From assembly GCA_903828675.1 (NCBI GenBank), contig CAIKND010000199.1:27873-91872 (forward strand): a stretch of 64,000 nucleotides of DNA. Direction: 5' to 3'. Below the pieces are notes generated by a model that ran no database searches, had not been told where the DNA came from, and saw nothing but the letters and a program-made list of their open reading frames with translations. The translations under genes were made by a program, and so were the position numbers. Below are positions 51,445 to 60,873 of this stretch, piece after piece. Positions within the stretch are counted from its first letter, which is position 1. Each line of letters begins with the position of its first letter. The DNA is from an uncultured Acidobacteriaceae bacterium. GTDB taxonomy: Bacteria; Acidobacteriota; Terriglobia; Terriglobales; Acidobacteriaceae.

Positions 51445-53328
51445 ATGAAAGATGCGTGGAAGTACATTCGAGCGGGTCTGCGGGCATCTGTGGGGCTGGC
51501 CGCGCTGGCGGCGATAAGCGGCGGAAGGATACAGGCGCAAAACAATACTGCGCCGGAAGAAGATGCGCGCAATACAAGCATCGTCACGACCAACACGCAT
51601 TTGCCTCTGCCGGAATTCACTAGCCTTGAGGCGTGGGAGCAGCGGAAGGCATTTCTACGCAGGCAGATCCTGGTTTCGACCGGTCTGAGCCCAATGCCGG
51701 AGAAGATGCCGCTTCACGCCAGAATTTTCGGAAAGATCGAGGCCCGGGACTACACCATCGAGAAGGTGTTGATCGAGACGCTGCCGGGGTTCTACCTGGG
51801 CGGCAATCTCTATCGGCCTCGGAATGGGATGGCGAAGCATCCGGGGGTTCTGAACCCTCATGGACATTGGGCATACGGACGCCTTGAAAACCAGCCGCTC
51901 TATTCCGGGCCATCGCTCGGAATCAGCCTGGCACGGCAGGGATACGTGGCATTTGCGTACGACATGGTGGGGTATACGGACACAATCCAGATACCCCACC
52001 GCTTTGGCAGCGCCGCGCAGCGGCTGTGGGCATTCGGGCCGCTGGGATTGCAGTTGTGGAACTCGATTCGCGCGCTGGACTTTGTGGCCTCGCTCGAAGA
52101 CGTGGATGCGAACCGGGTAGGCATCACCGGGGCCTCCGGCGGCGGAACCCAGGCATTCTTGTTGACGGCGGTGGATGACCGGGTGCAGTTTGCGTCGCCG
52201 GTGAACATGGTTTCGGCCATCATGCAGGGCGGCGACCTGTGCGAGAACGCGCCCGGACTGCGGCTGAATACCAGCAACGTGGAGATTGCGGCCATGTTCG
52301 CGCCCAAGCCGATGCTGGTGGTCTCGGCCACCGGCGACTGGACGCACAATGTGCCGAACGAGGAGTATCCGGCGATCAAGAGAATATACGACCTCTACCG
52401 CAGGGGAGACGAGGTGAAGGTGGTGCAGATCGATGAAGTGCACAACTTCAACCGGTTGAGTCGGGAGGCGGTGTACCGGTTCTTCGCAAAGGTGAATCCA
52501 GGCCTGAGTGCCGAACGGGAGCTGAGCGAGCACGATATTGCGGTGCCGATGCTCGGAGAGATGATGGCGCTATCCAACCACCCGCTGCCGGCAAATGCCC
52601 TGGACCTGAACGGCTTATTCGACGAGTGGCGCGCTGTTGCCGAGAAGCAGAACAAGCAGGCACAGGATGATGTATTTCTGCGAGCGCGGCTTCGTCAGAC
52701 GCTGGGTGTGGGAATTCCGGACAACGTGATCTCCGAGACCGATGGGCAGGCGATTGTTCTCAACCTGCCCGGGTGGAAGGGCCGCGTGCCGGGAATCGCG
52801 ATTCAGGGAACCGGCGCGATGGCTATCGTCGTAGATCCGGACGGGTCCGCGGCGGCGCTGGGAAGCGAAATTGTGAAGCGGTTGCGGAAAGAGGGCCGGT
52901 CACTGCTCCTGCTGGATACGTTTCAGACCGGAGCGGCCAAGGCGCCCCGGGATCGCGAAGGACCCGAGCCGGCGACGCCTACCAATGGAGCGGATGACGC
53001 ATCTATCGAGCGCCGCGCCGATATGGCCGCGGGAAGCCCGAAGTTTCTGACGTTTAACGTGACCGATGATGCGGCCCGGGTTCAGGACATTGTTACGGCT
53101 CTCGCTTATGCACGCGTAAACAGGCGCGATGTGGAGATCTACGCACGCGGGGATGCGGCGTTGTGGGCCACGTTTGCGGCCGCGGTGAACGATTTCCCGG
53201 TTACGCTGCATTTGGAGGACGCGACCAGGCTGTCGTCGGACGCCGACTATCTGGCGCACTTCAACGTGCCGGGCATTCTGCGTGCGGGCGGGCTGCCTGT
53301 GGCGGAGCGGCTGGCGAAGGGACGATGA
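51445..53328 (+). CDS. Secreted alpha/beta-hydrolase, acetylxylan-esterase-like
   Basis: A 627-residue exported protein. The signal peptide ends near GRIQAQ. An alpha/beta-hydrolase core covers about residues 60-370: oxyanion region GVLNPHGHWAYG, nucleophile S231 in GITGASGGGTQAFL, and a likely acid/His in VVSATGDW and QIDEVHNFN. The C-terminal ~240 residues include a second Rossmann-like part (PGIAIQGTGAMAIVVDPDG) of unknown role. AAGGAG lies four to five bases before ATG at 51445. The context suggests deacetylation of plant polysaccharide. Confidence 0.78.
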   Translation: MKDAWKYIRAGLRASVGLAALAAISGGRIQAQNNTAPEEDARNTSIVTTNTHLPLPEFTSLEAWEQRKAFLRRQILVSTGLSPMPEKMPLHARIFGKIEARDYTIEKVLIETLPGFYLGGNLYRPRNGMAKHPGVLNPHGHWAYGRLENQPLYSGPSLGISLARQGYVAFAYDMVGYTDTIQIPHRFGSAAQRLWAFGPLGLQLWNSIRALDFVASLEDVDANRVGITGASGGGTQAFLLTAVDDRVQFASPVNMVSAIMQGGDLCENAPGLRLNTSNVEIAAMFAPKPMLVVSATGDWTHNVPNEEYPAIKRIYDLYRRGDEVKVVQIDEVHNFNRLSREAVYRFFAKVNPGLSAERELSEHDIAVPMLGEMMALSNHPLPANALDLNGLFDEWRAVAEKQNKQAQDDVFLRARLRQTLGVGIPDNVISETDGQAIVLNLPGWKGRVPGIAIQGTGAMAIVVDPDGSAAALGSEIVKRLRKEGRSLLLLDTFQTGAAKAPRDREGPEPATPTNGADDASIERRADMAAGSPKFLTFNVTDDAARVQDIVTALAYARVNRRDVEIYARGDAALWATFAAAVNDFPVTLHLEDATRLSSDADYLAHFNVPGILRAGGLPVAERLAKGR

Positions 53329-53331
53329 CGA

Positions 53332-55305
53332 TCAGCTGAGCGGGATTTCAGAGGTCCGCGCGGAGTAGGGAGCCGGCTGCCACAGAAGGGATGGCTCCTC
53401 CACAAAAACCTCGCTCTCCGAAGGGAAGGCCAGCGGTTGGCGAGCCGGCACTTCGATGTTCCATCGCTTCATCCAGAGAATAAGTGTCATCAGGCCCCAC
53501 AGGTGATAGCCCCAGTTGGCCTTGCGGTCGAGATGCTCGTCGATGATGCTGCGGACGGCGGGCCAGTGGAACAGTCCACTTTCGGTCACTGCGCGCTCGC
53601 TCAGGGTATCCAGGAGCAGCGGGCGCAGGACGCTTCGGAACCACTGATGGATGGGAATATCGAAGCCAACCTTGGGCCGCCGCAGTACGGCCTTGGGCAG
53701 CGAGCCCTGCATCAGGCGGCGCAACACCACCTTGGTCTCAATGCCGGAAATCTTGAAGCGGCGGGGCAGGCGCGCAGCGAAGGCAACAATCCGATCATCG
53801 AGGAACGGGGGGCGGACCTCGACGGCGTGCGCCATGCTCATCCTGTCTACTTTGTACAGGATGGCATCGGGCATTGAGTAGCGTTGATCGAAGTCCAGAA
53901 AACGTTCAATGGATCTGCCGTGGCGCATCTGCTTGAGTACGGCGTCCAAAGGCGCAGCGTCAGCGAACTTGAAAAAGCGCTGCTTTTCTTCCTCACTGAA
54001 GGCGCCGTTCCAGAAAACGTGTGCAGCCTCAGGGGATAGAAGCGAGCCCTCCAGAAAACGCTTGATCTTGTACTCAAATCCGATTTTTTCATCGGAGACT
54101 GGAATTCGCCGCGCACCGCTAAGCGCAATCCGGCGCAAACTGTGGGGAATGCTGGAAAAAAGCCTATTGTAACGGTCGGCTTTGTAGGTGAGATAACCGC
54201 CAAAAAGCTCGTCGGAGCCTTCGCCGCTGAGGACCACAGTTACATCCTTGCGGCTCATCTTTGCCAGGTACCAGACGGGAATGGCTCCGGCATCGGCGCT
54301 GGGCTCGTCGGAGTACCAAGCGAGTTCGCCAATGACATCGGCGAGGTCGGCGTGATCGTTCAGGTCGAGTTCGGTGTGGTCGGTGCCATACCGGCTGCTC
54401 ACCTGCTTGATGTACTGGCTCTCATCGAAGGATTTGCCTTGAAAGGTGATGGAAAATGTCTTCAGCCGGTTCGGCGAGAGCTTTGTTGCGTAGTGCAGAA
54501 CGGCGGATGAGTCCAGACCGCCACTCAGCCACACTCCCAGAGGCACATCCGAAATCAGCTGCTCGGCCACCGATTGCGTGAGCAGGCCGTCGAGTTCTTC
54601 ACAGGCTTCGCCCAGGGAGCCTGGCGCGGGAGCTTTGGCTGTGGGTGGCACATAGGAACCGATGGTGACGCGCCCAAATTGCCAATCGAGCAGGCACCCG
54701 GGCATGAGTTTGGTGATGCCTTCGACCAGCGTGAGGGGGCCAGGAACGTAGTTGAGACTTAGAAAGCAATTGAGCCCGGCAAGGTCAATGCGGCGCGGAA
54801 CATCGGGGTTAGCGAAGATGCATTTGAGTTCAGACCCGAAACATAGCTCGCCGTCGTGAAGGCGGTAATAGAGCGGCTTGATGCCCATGCGGTCGCGGAC
54901 CAGAATAAGACGGCGCTCGGACTCGACCCAGATGGCCACGGCAAACATGCCGCGCAGGCGCGCAAAACAGGCCGGCCCCCAGTGGAGGAAGGCATTGAGG
55001 ACGACTTCAGTATCGCAGCGGGTCTGGAAGGAAGCTCCCAGGGATTCAAGCTCGGCGCGGAGTTCGCGATGGTTGTAGATTTCACCGTTGAAGGCGATGA
55101 CGGTGTCGCGGTCGCGGCTCTGCATGGGCTGGTCGCCGCCATCGAGATCGACAATGCGGAGGCGAGTTGCGCCGAGGGAGACGTGAGGGGAGGTGAAACT
55201 GCCCTGCTGGTCAGGTCCGCGGTGGATCAGCGCGGCAAGTCCGGCAGATAGAACACCTGGAGGGAGCCCTCGCGAGATGTGCGTGTAGCCCAGGATTCCA
55301 CACAT
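53332..55305 (-). CDS. asnB: Asparagine synthetase (glutamine-hydrolysing)
   Basis: A 657-residue two-domain enzyme making asparagine from aspartate, ATP and glutamine. Cys2 (MCGILGYTH) is the glutaminase nucleophile, with FNGEIYNHRELR and CDTEVVLNAF in the N-terminal domain. The synthetase domain has VWLSGGLDSSAVLHYA (pyrophosphate loop SGGLDSS), VLSGEGSDELFGGY and YKVDRMSMAHAVEVRPPFLD. No ribosome-binding site is seen. The gene is surrounded by carbohydrate genes, and members of this family can also amidate sugar or peptide precursors; plain AsnB is the simplest reading. Confidence 0.92.
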   Translation of the reverse strand: MCGILGYTHISRGLPPGVLSAGLAALIHRGPDQQGSFTSPHVSLGATRLRIVDLDGGDQPMQSRDRDTVIAFNGEIYNHRELRAELESLGASFQTRCDTEVVLNAFLHWGPACFARLRGMFAVAIWVESERRLILVRDRMGIKPLYYRLHDGELCFGSELKCIFANPDVPRRIDLAGLNCFLSLNYVPGPLTLVEGITKLMPGCLLDWQFGRVTIGSYVPPTAKAPAPGSLGEACEELDGLLTQSVAEQLISDVPLGVWLSGGLDSSAVLHYATKLSPNRLKTFSITFQGKSFDESQYIKQVSSRYGTDHTELDLNDHADLADVIGELAWYSDEPSADAGAIPVWYLAKMSRKDVTVVLSGEGSDELFGGYLTYKADRYNRLFSSIPHSLRRIALSGARRIPVSDEKIGFEYKIKRFLEGSLLSPEAAHVFWNGAFSEEEKQRFFKFADAAPLDAVLKQMRHGRSIERFLDFDQRYSMPDAILYKVDRMSMAHAVEVRPPFLDDRIVAFAARLPRRFKISGIETKVVLRRLMQGSLPKAVLRRPKVGFDIPIHQWFRSVLRPLLLDTLSERAVTESGLFHWPAVRSIIDEHLDRKANWGYHLWGLMTLILWMKRWNIEVPARQPLAFPSESEVFVEEPSLLWQPAPYSARTSEIPLS

Positions 55306-55897
55306 AAGGCTGTACCCCTATTCTAGGGAATAAAAATTATTCGTGCCGGGAGAGCTTCCCATCCGGCAGTTAACGCTTGCTTGCGCCGCTCAACGCTTTT
55401 TAGGGCAATTGGTTTCAGATATTATGCAGAAATTTGTGGCGATCGGTAAACTATTTTTCAAATTAATCGTCTATGCCAAAACCGAAAACGCGCGAGCTGT
55501 AAGTACGCACCTGCTAACTGGATATCTTGCTGCATGCGGGGCCGGTCGAAGCCGGTCAGCCAGCGGGCATTTGCCGACGTTCACTCTGGGGCCGCAGCCC
55601 GCGTTGATCTGGCAACGAGGGTGGCGAGTCAGAAGTTCGTGGCATCAACAGGACATCGAAACCGCAGATCTTTCGACTCCGTTTGGCCAAAAAGCCTGCC
55701 AGACTACGCTCCTAATGAACGGTCCAGTTAAGTGTTGTTCTGTCCCACCCATTTCGCAAAGAACGCGGAATGGATGGGGCACGGGGCTTCGTTGCGAGGT
55801 AGACGGCGGCTGTTCGTCCCCGGACGTAACGCGCTGCCGCGAGTAAAGATGCTCAAGATGACAGTGCAAGTGTGATGCGAACTTTTGACTCAGGACA
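55306..55897. other. Intergenic region asnB / uncharacterised hydrolase
   Basis: 592 bases without a supported gene. TAGAAT on the minus strand at about 55326-55321 could be the asnB -10. The right half holds long repeat copy A (55718-55830). A plus-strand frame at 55343-55846 lacks a ribosome-binding site and crosses the repeat. Confidence 0.5.
55718..55830. repeat. Second copy of long repeat A with CCCAYCC palindrome
   Basis: Arms 55744-55757 (CCCACCCATTTCGC) and 55765-55778 (GCGGAATGGATGGG) pair over 14 bases with two imperfections. About 110 bases match 37020-37130, from GAACGGTCC through GTTGCGAGGTAGACGG. It lies downstream of the minus-strand hydrolase gene. Confidence 0.75.
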
Positions 55898-58105
55898 TTA
55901 GAGGTCGAAGGCGACAACCTCGTGATCGAGAATGGAAGGCACCGTAACGGTGAGTACATTGTCGGAACGTTCCATGGGGATGGTCTTTCCGGCAACCAGC
56001 AGGTGCGCCTGTTTGACCTGAACATCGGCGGGCAGGCTCAGCTTGACCCTTTGCGCGCCGACGGGATAGAAGTCGCGGTAGGGGCCTTTCATCGTCATGG
56101 GATTGGTGAGGTTAACGAGATGCACGGTGATGGAACCGGCGTTGCGCCACGCTGTGACATCGAGCAGGCCGGGGCCTTCGACCTCAAAGACCGGCGCTTC
56201 ATGGTTGGCCCAGTGAACGGTGTTGCGCATTATTTTGAGGTGGTCGGCTGAAAGCACTTCCCAAAAGGTACGGTCGATATCGAACGGGAAGTAGGCGACG
56301 CGGCCAGCTCCTTGCCGGCGAAGATACAGGCAGGAGATATCTGTTTTCTCCACGCGGGGGTACACCTTCTCCATGGGCAGGTCGGGGTAGCTGGGGACGA
56401 GGGTGAAAGGGGTTTCAGGGAACGGCTGGCGGGGTGTCACTTCAAGGCGGCTGACTCCGTTGATCACGCGCGGTGCGTCTTCAAGGCCGGCAAAGAGCGG
56501 ATGACGCCCAAGGGCCTGATGCTCAAGGCGAATGTAGGAGTTTTGCATGGGGCCTTCGGACTTGCCGGCGAAGTCGACGCCGAAAACATCGGCAAGAGCG
56601 AAGTTCCTGCGGCGCGCGCCGGACTCGTCGTAGAGGCTGGTTTCGTGAGTGGCGATCAGGCTGCCTCCGGCGGCGGCAAAGGCGCGAAGCTGTTCGCATT
56701 GCGCATCGCTGAGCACGGCGATGTTCGGCAGGATAAGAGTCTTGAAGCGGGACAGGTGGGCGGGGTCGAGTAGCTTGTCGTGCACCATTTCAAACGGGAT
56801 GCGCGACTCGACCAGGGCCTGGTACCAGCCCAAAGCGTAGTTCTCGACCTTGGCCTCAGCCTGCTCGCCGCCATAGTACCAAGCGGTCTGCTGTGAGTAG
56901 ACAACGCCTATGCGCGCCAGGGGTTCTTGGTGGGTCAGGTAGTGCTGGTTCTCCTCCGCCCACAGGTAGATGTCTTCCACGCCGGCCAGCCAGCGCTCGT
57001 CGTGCAGGACGCCTGAGAATTTGCTGCACCAGGGCCTCATGCCATTGGCGATGGCGTCGAAAACCCAGATTCGAATCTCAGCGCTACTGGTTACGCTGTC
57101 CTTCCAACGGTATTGCTCTTCCAGGCCAACGCCGAACAGGCCAATGACGGGCTTGTCGCCGACCACGGCACGGTACTCCTTGGCGACCTTGCCGATGAGC
57201 CACGGGGCGGCGAGACCGCTGCGCGCCTGGCGGTCGGCGACGAGCATGGGAGCGCGGCGGGTGATTTCAAGAGCGTCGATGGTATTGAGGGCCACGTTGC
57301 CGCCGTTGGGCACGTCGTGGGAGTTGGGGTTGATGGCGCGAATAGAGGTATTCCAGAGGTCCAAAAGGCTCAAAAGACGCTGCTGACGCCACTGCTGCCA
57401 GGCGCGATGGGTGGGGTCTTTGGCGTCTTTCGATCGGGGAAGGTCGAGTCCGGTGGCAGCGCGGAAGTTCTCAATACAGTGGACGCAATAGCAGATGCCG
57501 TTGCCATCCCAGCGGTTGTGAAAGAGCCCATCGACGCGATAGCGCGTCATGATCTCCTTGTGCACATCGGTCATGAAGTCGAAATTGTAAGGGCCGAAAG
57601 CGCAGGTGACCCACATCTCAGGAGATGCCCAGTGGCGGCGCGGCTTGCCTTCAGCATCGACAGCGATCCAGTCAGGATGGGCGGCCTTGGCGTCGTCGTA
57701 GGTGGCATGCGGATCGGTACGGACCAAGATGGTCATGTCGAGTTTGCGGCAGCCATCGATGAGTTCGCCAAGAACGTCGCGGTCGCCGAGCCAGGCGCTG
57801 CGATGGTGAAACGGAATCTCAGTGGGGTAGTAGGCGACGCATCCGCCTCCGCTAAGGCAGACACCGTCAGACCGGGTGCGCTTGCAGTAGTCGAGCCAGA
57901 AGGCTGGGTCGTAGTGGATGGGGTCGTCTTCAACGAGTGTGAGCTGCATCCAGCGCATCGGCTTGGATGCCCAGGCGGGGACCGGGTCAGAAACTGCGCC
58001 CTGAGACCAGAGGCGGGTGGGAACGACATGGGCAAGTGCGGCAAGCGAGCCGGCTGCGGCTGTGGTTTGCAAAAACTCGCGACGGGTGAGCGGAAGCAGC
58101 TTCAT
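55898..58105 (-). CDS. Tat-exported uncharacterised hydrolase (GHL6-like, beta-galactosidase trimerisation domain)
   Basis: A 735-residue protein with a twin-Arg signal (LTRREFLQTTAAAGSLAALA). Residues about 45-400 look like a TIM barrel of the hypothetical glycosyl hydrolase 6 type (RMQLTLVEDDPIHYDPAFW-like start, DGVCLSGGGCVAYYP, YNFDFMTDVHKEIMTRYRVDGLFHNRWDGNG). Residues about 405-640 resemble the beta-galactosidase trimerisation/GATase-like domain (VVYSQQTAWYYGG, LILPNIAVLSDAQCEQLRAFAAAGG). A beta domain ends the protein. TACAAT lies seven bases upstream of ATG. The substrate is unknown; the neighbours act on fucose and galactose residues. Confidence 0.72.
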   Translation of the reverse strand: MKLLPLTRREFLQTTAAAGSLAALAHVVPTRLWSQGAVSDPVPAWASKPMRWMQLTLVEDDPIHYDPAFWLDYCKRTRSDGVCLSGGGCVAYYPTEIPFHHRSAWLGDRDVLGELIDGCRKLDMTILVRTDPHATYDDAKAAHPDWIAVDAEGKPRRHWASPEMWVTCAFGPYNFDFMTDVHKEIMTRYRVDGLFHNRWDGNGICYCVHCIENFRAATGLDLPRSKDAKDPTHRAWQQWRQQRLLSLLDLWNTSIRAINPNSHDVPNGGNVALNTIDALEITRRAPMLVADRQARSGLAAPWLIGKVAKEYRAVVGDKPVIGLFGVGLEEQYRWKDSVTSSAEIRIWVFDAIANGMRPWCSKFSGVLHDERWLAGVEDIYLWAEENQHYLTHQEPLARIGVVYSQQTAWYYGGEQAEAKVENYALGWYQALVESRIPFEMVHDKLLDPAHLSRFKTLILPNIAVLSDAQCEQLRAFAAAGGSLIATHETSLYDESGARRRNFALADVFGVDFAGKSEGPMQNSYIRLEHQALGRHPLFAGLEDAPRVINGVSRLEVTPRQPFPETPFTLVPSYPDLPMEKVYPRVEKTDISCLYLRRQGAGRVAYFPFDIDRTFWEVLSADHLKIMRNTVHWANHEAPVFEVEGPGLLDVTAWRNAGSITVHLVNLTNPMTMKGPYRDFYPVGAQRVKLSLPADVQVKQAHLLVAGKTIPMERSDNVLTVTVPSILDHEVVAFDL

Positions 58106-58112
58106 GGCCGTA

Positions 58113-58118
58113 ATTGTA
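58113..58118 (-). promoter_or_regulatory. -10 box for the GHL6-like gene (leaderless candidate)
   Basis: Minus-strand TACAAT is followed by seven bases (TACGGCC) and ATG at 58105, without a ribosome-binding site. The MBL gene has the same TTACAAT-N7-ATG arrangement. Confidence 0.4.
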
Positions 58119-58213
58119 AGTGCGCGGATAGGGGGGGCAGGCGGTTCGATACAATTGCCCGTTGCTTAGATTTGCTTTCAGCCAGTTCCCTGTTTCACGA
58201 AAGGAAATACCCC

Positions 58214-60772
58214 ATGGGCCGTTTCACGCGCCGCCGCTTTATCGTTACCGCCTCCACCGTTGCCGGAACCCTGTCACTTGGCAGCCGCTTTGGATTGGCT
58301 GAGGCCGCGCATGGCGAGCCCGGCAACCTGAAGCTGTGGTACACGAAGCCTGCGTCGCAATGGGTGGATGCGCTGCCGATCGGCAACGGGCGGCTGGGAG
58401 CGATGGTATATGGCGGCGGAGCGGTGGCGCCCGCCGATCCTAAAGACCCCAGGTCAGATCATGAGACTGGCCCGGCGCCAACCGACCCCGCGAAAGAGAC
58501 GCTGCAACTGAACGAAGACACCCTGTGGTCGGGGCTGCCGGTGGATGGAAACAACCTGCATGCGAAGGAGTACCTGGCGGCGGTGCGGCAGGCTGTGATG
58601 GTGGAGAAGGACTATCACAAGGCCGACGAGCTGTGCCAAAGAATGCAGGGGCTTTTTGCCGAGGCTTACCAGGTGATGGGGAGCTTGCATGTCGATTGCA
58701 TGCACACCGGCAGCGTGACGGAATATCGCCGTGAACTTGACCTGGCATCTGCAATAGCAGGGACGCGATATCAAGTCGGTGAAGTGGAGTTTGAGCGGAA
58801 GGCGTTTTCTTCCGCGCCGGACCAGGCGATTGTGCTGCGTGTTTCAGCCAGCAAGCCGGGCGCTTTGAATGCCACCATTTGGCTGGATGGACCGCTGGTG
58901 AAGACGGTTGAGGCCGTGGGCGGCAATCGCCTGCTACTCACCGGCAAGGCTGCCAAGCATATTGCCGGGGCTGGGCATCCTGGCAGCGAAAATCCGGTGG
59001 TGTTGTCAGATGCGCCCGGCGAAGGGATGTACTACGCCGCTGCGGTGGAGGCACGGGTTGAAGGCGGGCGAATTGCCGCGCAGGGGAACAAACTGGTGAT
59101 CGAGGGCGCAGCGGTATGCACGGTGATTGTGACCGCGGCCACGGGCTATCGCGGCTTCGATCAAAAGCCGGATACGGCGCAGGTTGAAATCAGTGCGCGC
59201 GCGGGGAGGCAACTGGACGCCGCCTTGAAGCAGAGTTACACCGCGCTGCGGGAACGGCACGAGGCGGACTACCGAAAGTTGTTCGAGCGGGTTTCATTGA
59301 AGCTCGGGGTGGAAGGGGCCGCGTCGCAGCCGACCGATGAGAGGCTTGCCAAGTTCGCTGCCGCGCCGGATCCGTCGCTGCTGGCGTTGTACTTCCAGTA
59401 TGGGCGGTATCTGCTGATTTCCAGTTCGCGCCCTGGGACGCAGCCTGCGAATTTACAGGGAATTTGGAACTACCAGGTGCAGCCGCCGTGGAGCTCGAAC
59501 TGGACGTCGAACATCAATATCCAGATGAACTACTGGCCGGCGGAAACCTGCAATCTAAGCGATCTGACGGAACCGCTTATGACTCTGGTTCGGGACTTGA
59601 GCAAGACCGGCGCGCGAGCGGCCCAGGAGACCTACGGGCTGCCGGGTTGGGTGACGCACCACAACATCGACATCTGGAGAACGGCGAACCCGGTGGGCAT
59701 GGGCGTAGGCCAGCCAACCTGGGCCAACTGGTGCATGAGCGGGCCGTGGCTCTGCGCGCATCTTTACGAGCATTACTTGTTCACGCGGGACAGGGAGTTT
59801 CTGAGCGCCAAGGCCTATCCGGTGATGAAAGGGTCTGCGGAGTTCTGCCTGGCGTGGCTGATCGAGGACGGCAACGGGCATTTGACGACCTGTCCATCCG
59901 AGTCCACAGAAAATGACTTCATGGCTCCAGACGGCAAGCGGGCCATGACGAGCGCGGGCTGCACCATGGACATGGCGCTTATCAGGGAGTTGTTTACGAA
60001 CTGCATGGAGTCGGCGAAGACGCTGGGGATCGATGCGGAGTTTGCGGCCAAGCTCGAAGCGGCGCGCGCGCGGCTGCTGCCTTATCAGATCGGCAAGCAC
60101 GGGCAGTTGCAGGAGTGGGCCGTTGACTTCGACGAAAGCACGCCGGGGCAGCGGCACATGTCGCATCTCTATCCGCTATATCCGGGTGCGGAGATTACGC
60201 CACGGGGGACGCCGGAGCTTGCCAAAGCCGCTCGCATATCACTGGAGCGCCGGTTGGCTGCGGGCGGCGCGTACACGGGCTGGAGCCGCTCCTGGGCCAT
60301 CGGGTTCTGGTCGCGCCTGGGCGATGGCGACAAGGCGTGGGAATCGCTCAGCATGCTTATGCAGCACAGCACCAATCTGAATCTGTTCGACACGCACCCA
60401 GCTGGGAAGACATCGATCTTCCAGATTGACGGGAACTTCGGGACCACCGCCGCGATAGCGGAGATGCTAATGCAGAGCCACACCGGCGTCATCGACCTGC
60501 TGCCTGCGTTACCCGCGGCGTGGGCTGAGGGCGAGGTGAAAGGGCTGAAGGCGCGCGGTGCTGTCGAAGTGGATTTGCGCTGGGAGCATGGCAAGGCAGT
60601 GGCGGCGGCGGTTCGGCCCGAGTTCGCTAGTGAATATCGCCTGCGCGTGCCGGCAGGTCAGAAGATTCGCAGCGTCTCCGCTGGAGGTGAGGTCCCACTG
60701 CGGGAGCTTGCCGATGGCAGTGTCGCCGTGAAACTGGAGGCGAAGCAGAGTTACCGGGTGAGATTTGCATAG
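58214..60772 (+). CDS. Tat-exported GH95-family alpha-L-fucosidase-like enzyme
   Basis: An 852-residue protein. A twin-Arg signal (TRRRFIVTASTVAGTLSLG) is followed by the N-terminal beta domain (LKLWYTKPASQWVDALPIGNG). The (alpha/alpha)6 catalytic domain has NIQMNYWPAETCNLSDLTEPL, TCPSESTEND (likely acid E) and FQIDGNFGTTAAIAEML (likely base D). These match GH95, which removes alpha-1,2-L-fucose or alpha-L-galactose. AAGGAAA lies eight bases before ATG at 58214. The frame stays open upstream to 57113, but that part is antisense to the neighbouring gene. GH27 follows in the same direction. Confidence 0.9.
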   Translation: MGRFTRRRFIVTASTVAGTLSLGSRFGLAEAAHGEPGNLKLWYTKPASQWVDALPIGNGRLGAMVYGGGAVAPADPKDPRSDHETGPAPTDPAKETLQLNEDTLWSGLPVDGNNLHAKEYLAAVRQAVMVEKDYHKADELCQRMQGLFAEAYQVMGSLHVDCMHTGSVTEYRRELDLASAIAGTRYQVGEVEFERKAFSSAPDQAIVLRVSASKPGALNATIWLDGPLVKTVEAVGGNRLLLTGKAAKHIAGAGHPGSENPVVLSDAPGEGMYYAAAVEARVEGGRIAAQGNKLVIEGAAVCTVIVTAATGYRGFDQKPDTAQVEISARAGRQLDAALKQSYTALRERHEADYRKLFERVSLKLGVEGAASQPTDERLAKFAAAPDPSLLALYFQYGRYLLISSSRPGTQPANLQGIWNYQVQPPWSSNWTSNINIQMNYWPAETCNLSDLTEPLMTLVRDLSKTGARAAQETYGLPGWVTHHNIDIWRTANPVGMGVGQPTWANWCMSGPWLCAHLYEHYLFTRDREFLSAKAYPVMKGSAEFCLAWLIEDGNGHLTTCPSESTENDFMAPDGKRAMTSAGCTMDMALIRELFTNCMESAKTLGIDAEFAAKLEAARARLLPYQIGKHGQLQEWAVDFDESTPGQRHMSHLYPLYPGAEITPRGTPELAKAARISLERRLAAGGAYTGWSRSWAIGFWSRLGDGDKAWESLSMLMQHSTNLNLFDTHPAGKTSIFQIDGNFGTTAAIAEMLMQSHTGVIDLLPALPAAWAEGEVKGLKARGAVEVDLRWEHGKAVAAAVRPEFASEYRLRVPAGQKIRSVSAGGEVPLRELADGSVAVKLEAKQSYRVRFA

Positions 60773-60873
60773 CGCATAGATCAGAGATCAGACGGGCGAT
60801 TCTGTGACCGTCCGACTTTCGCTACCGAGTGATCGAGAGCGGGACCGGAGCAGTTTGTGCTATACGTTTACCC

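Noticed and set aside
55343..55846. 167-codon plus-strand frame between asnB and the GHL6-like gene
   Set aside because: No ribosome-binding site, crosses a repeat element and matches no family.
57113..58213. Long open frame extending the GH95 gene 367 codons upstream
   Set aside because: It is antisense to the GHL6-like gene, has GC-bias-driven openness, and the Tat signal and ribosome-binding site start at 58214.
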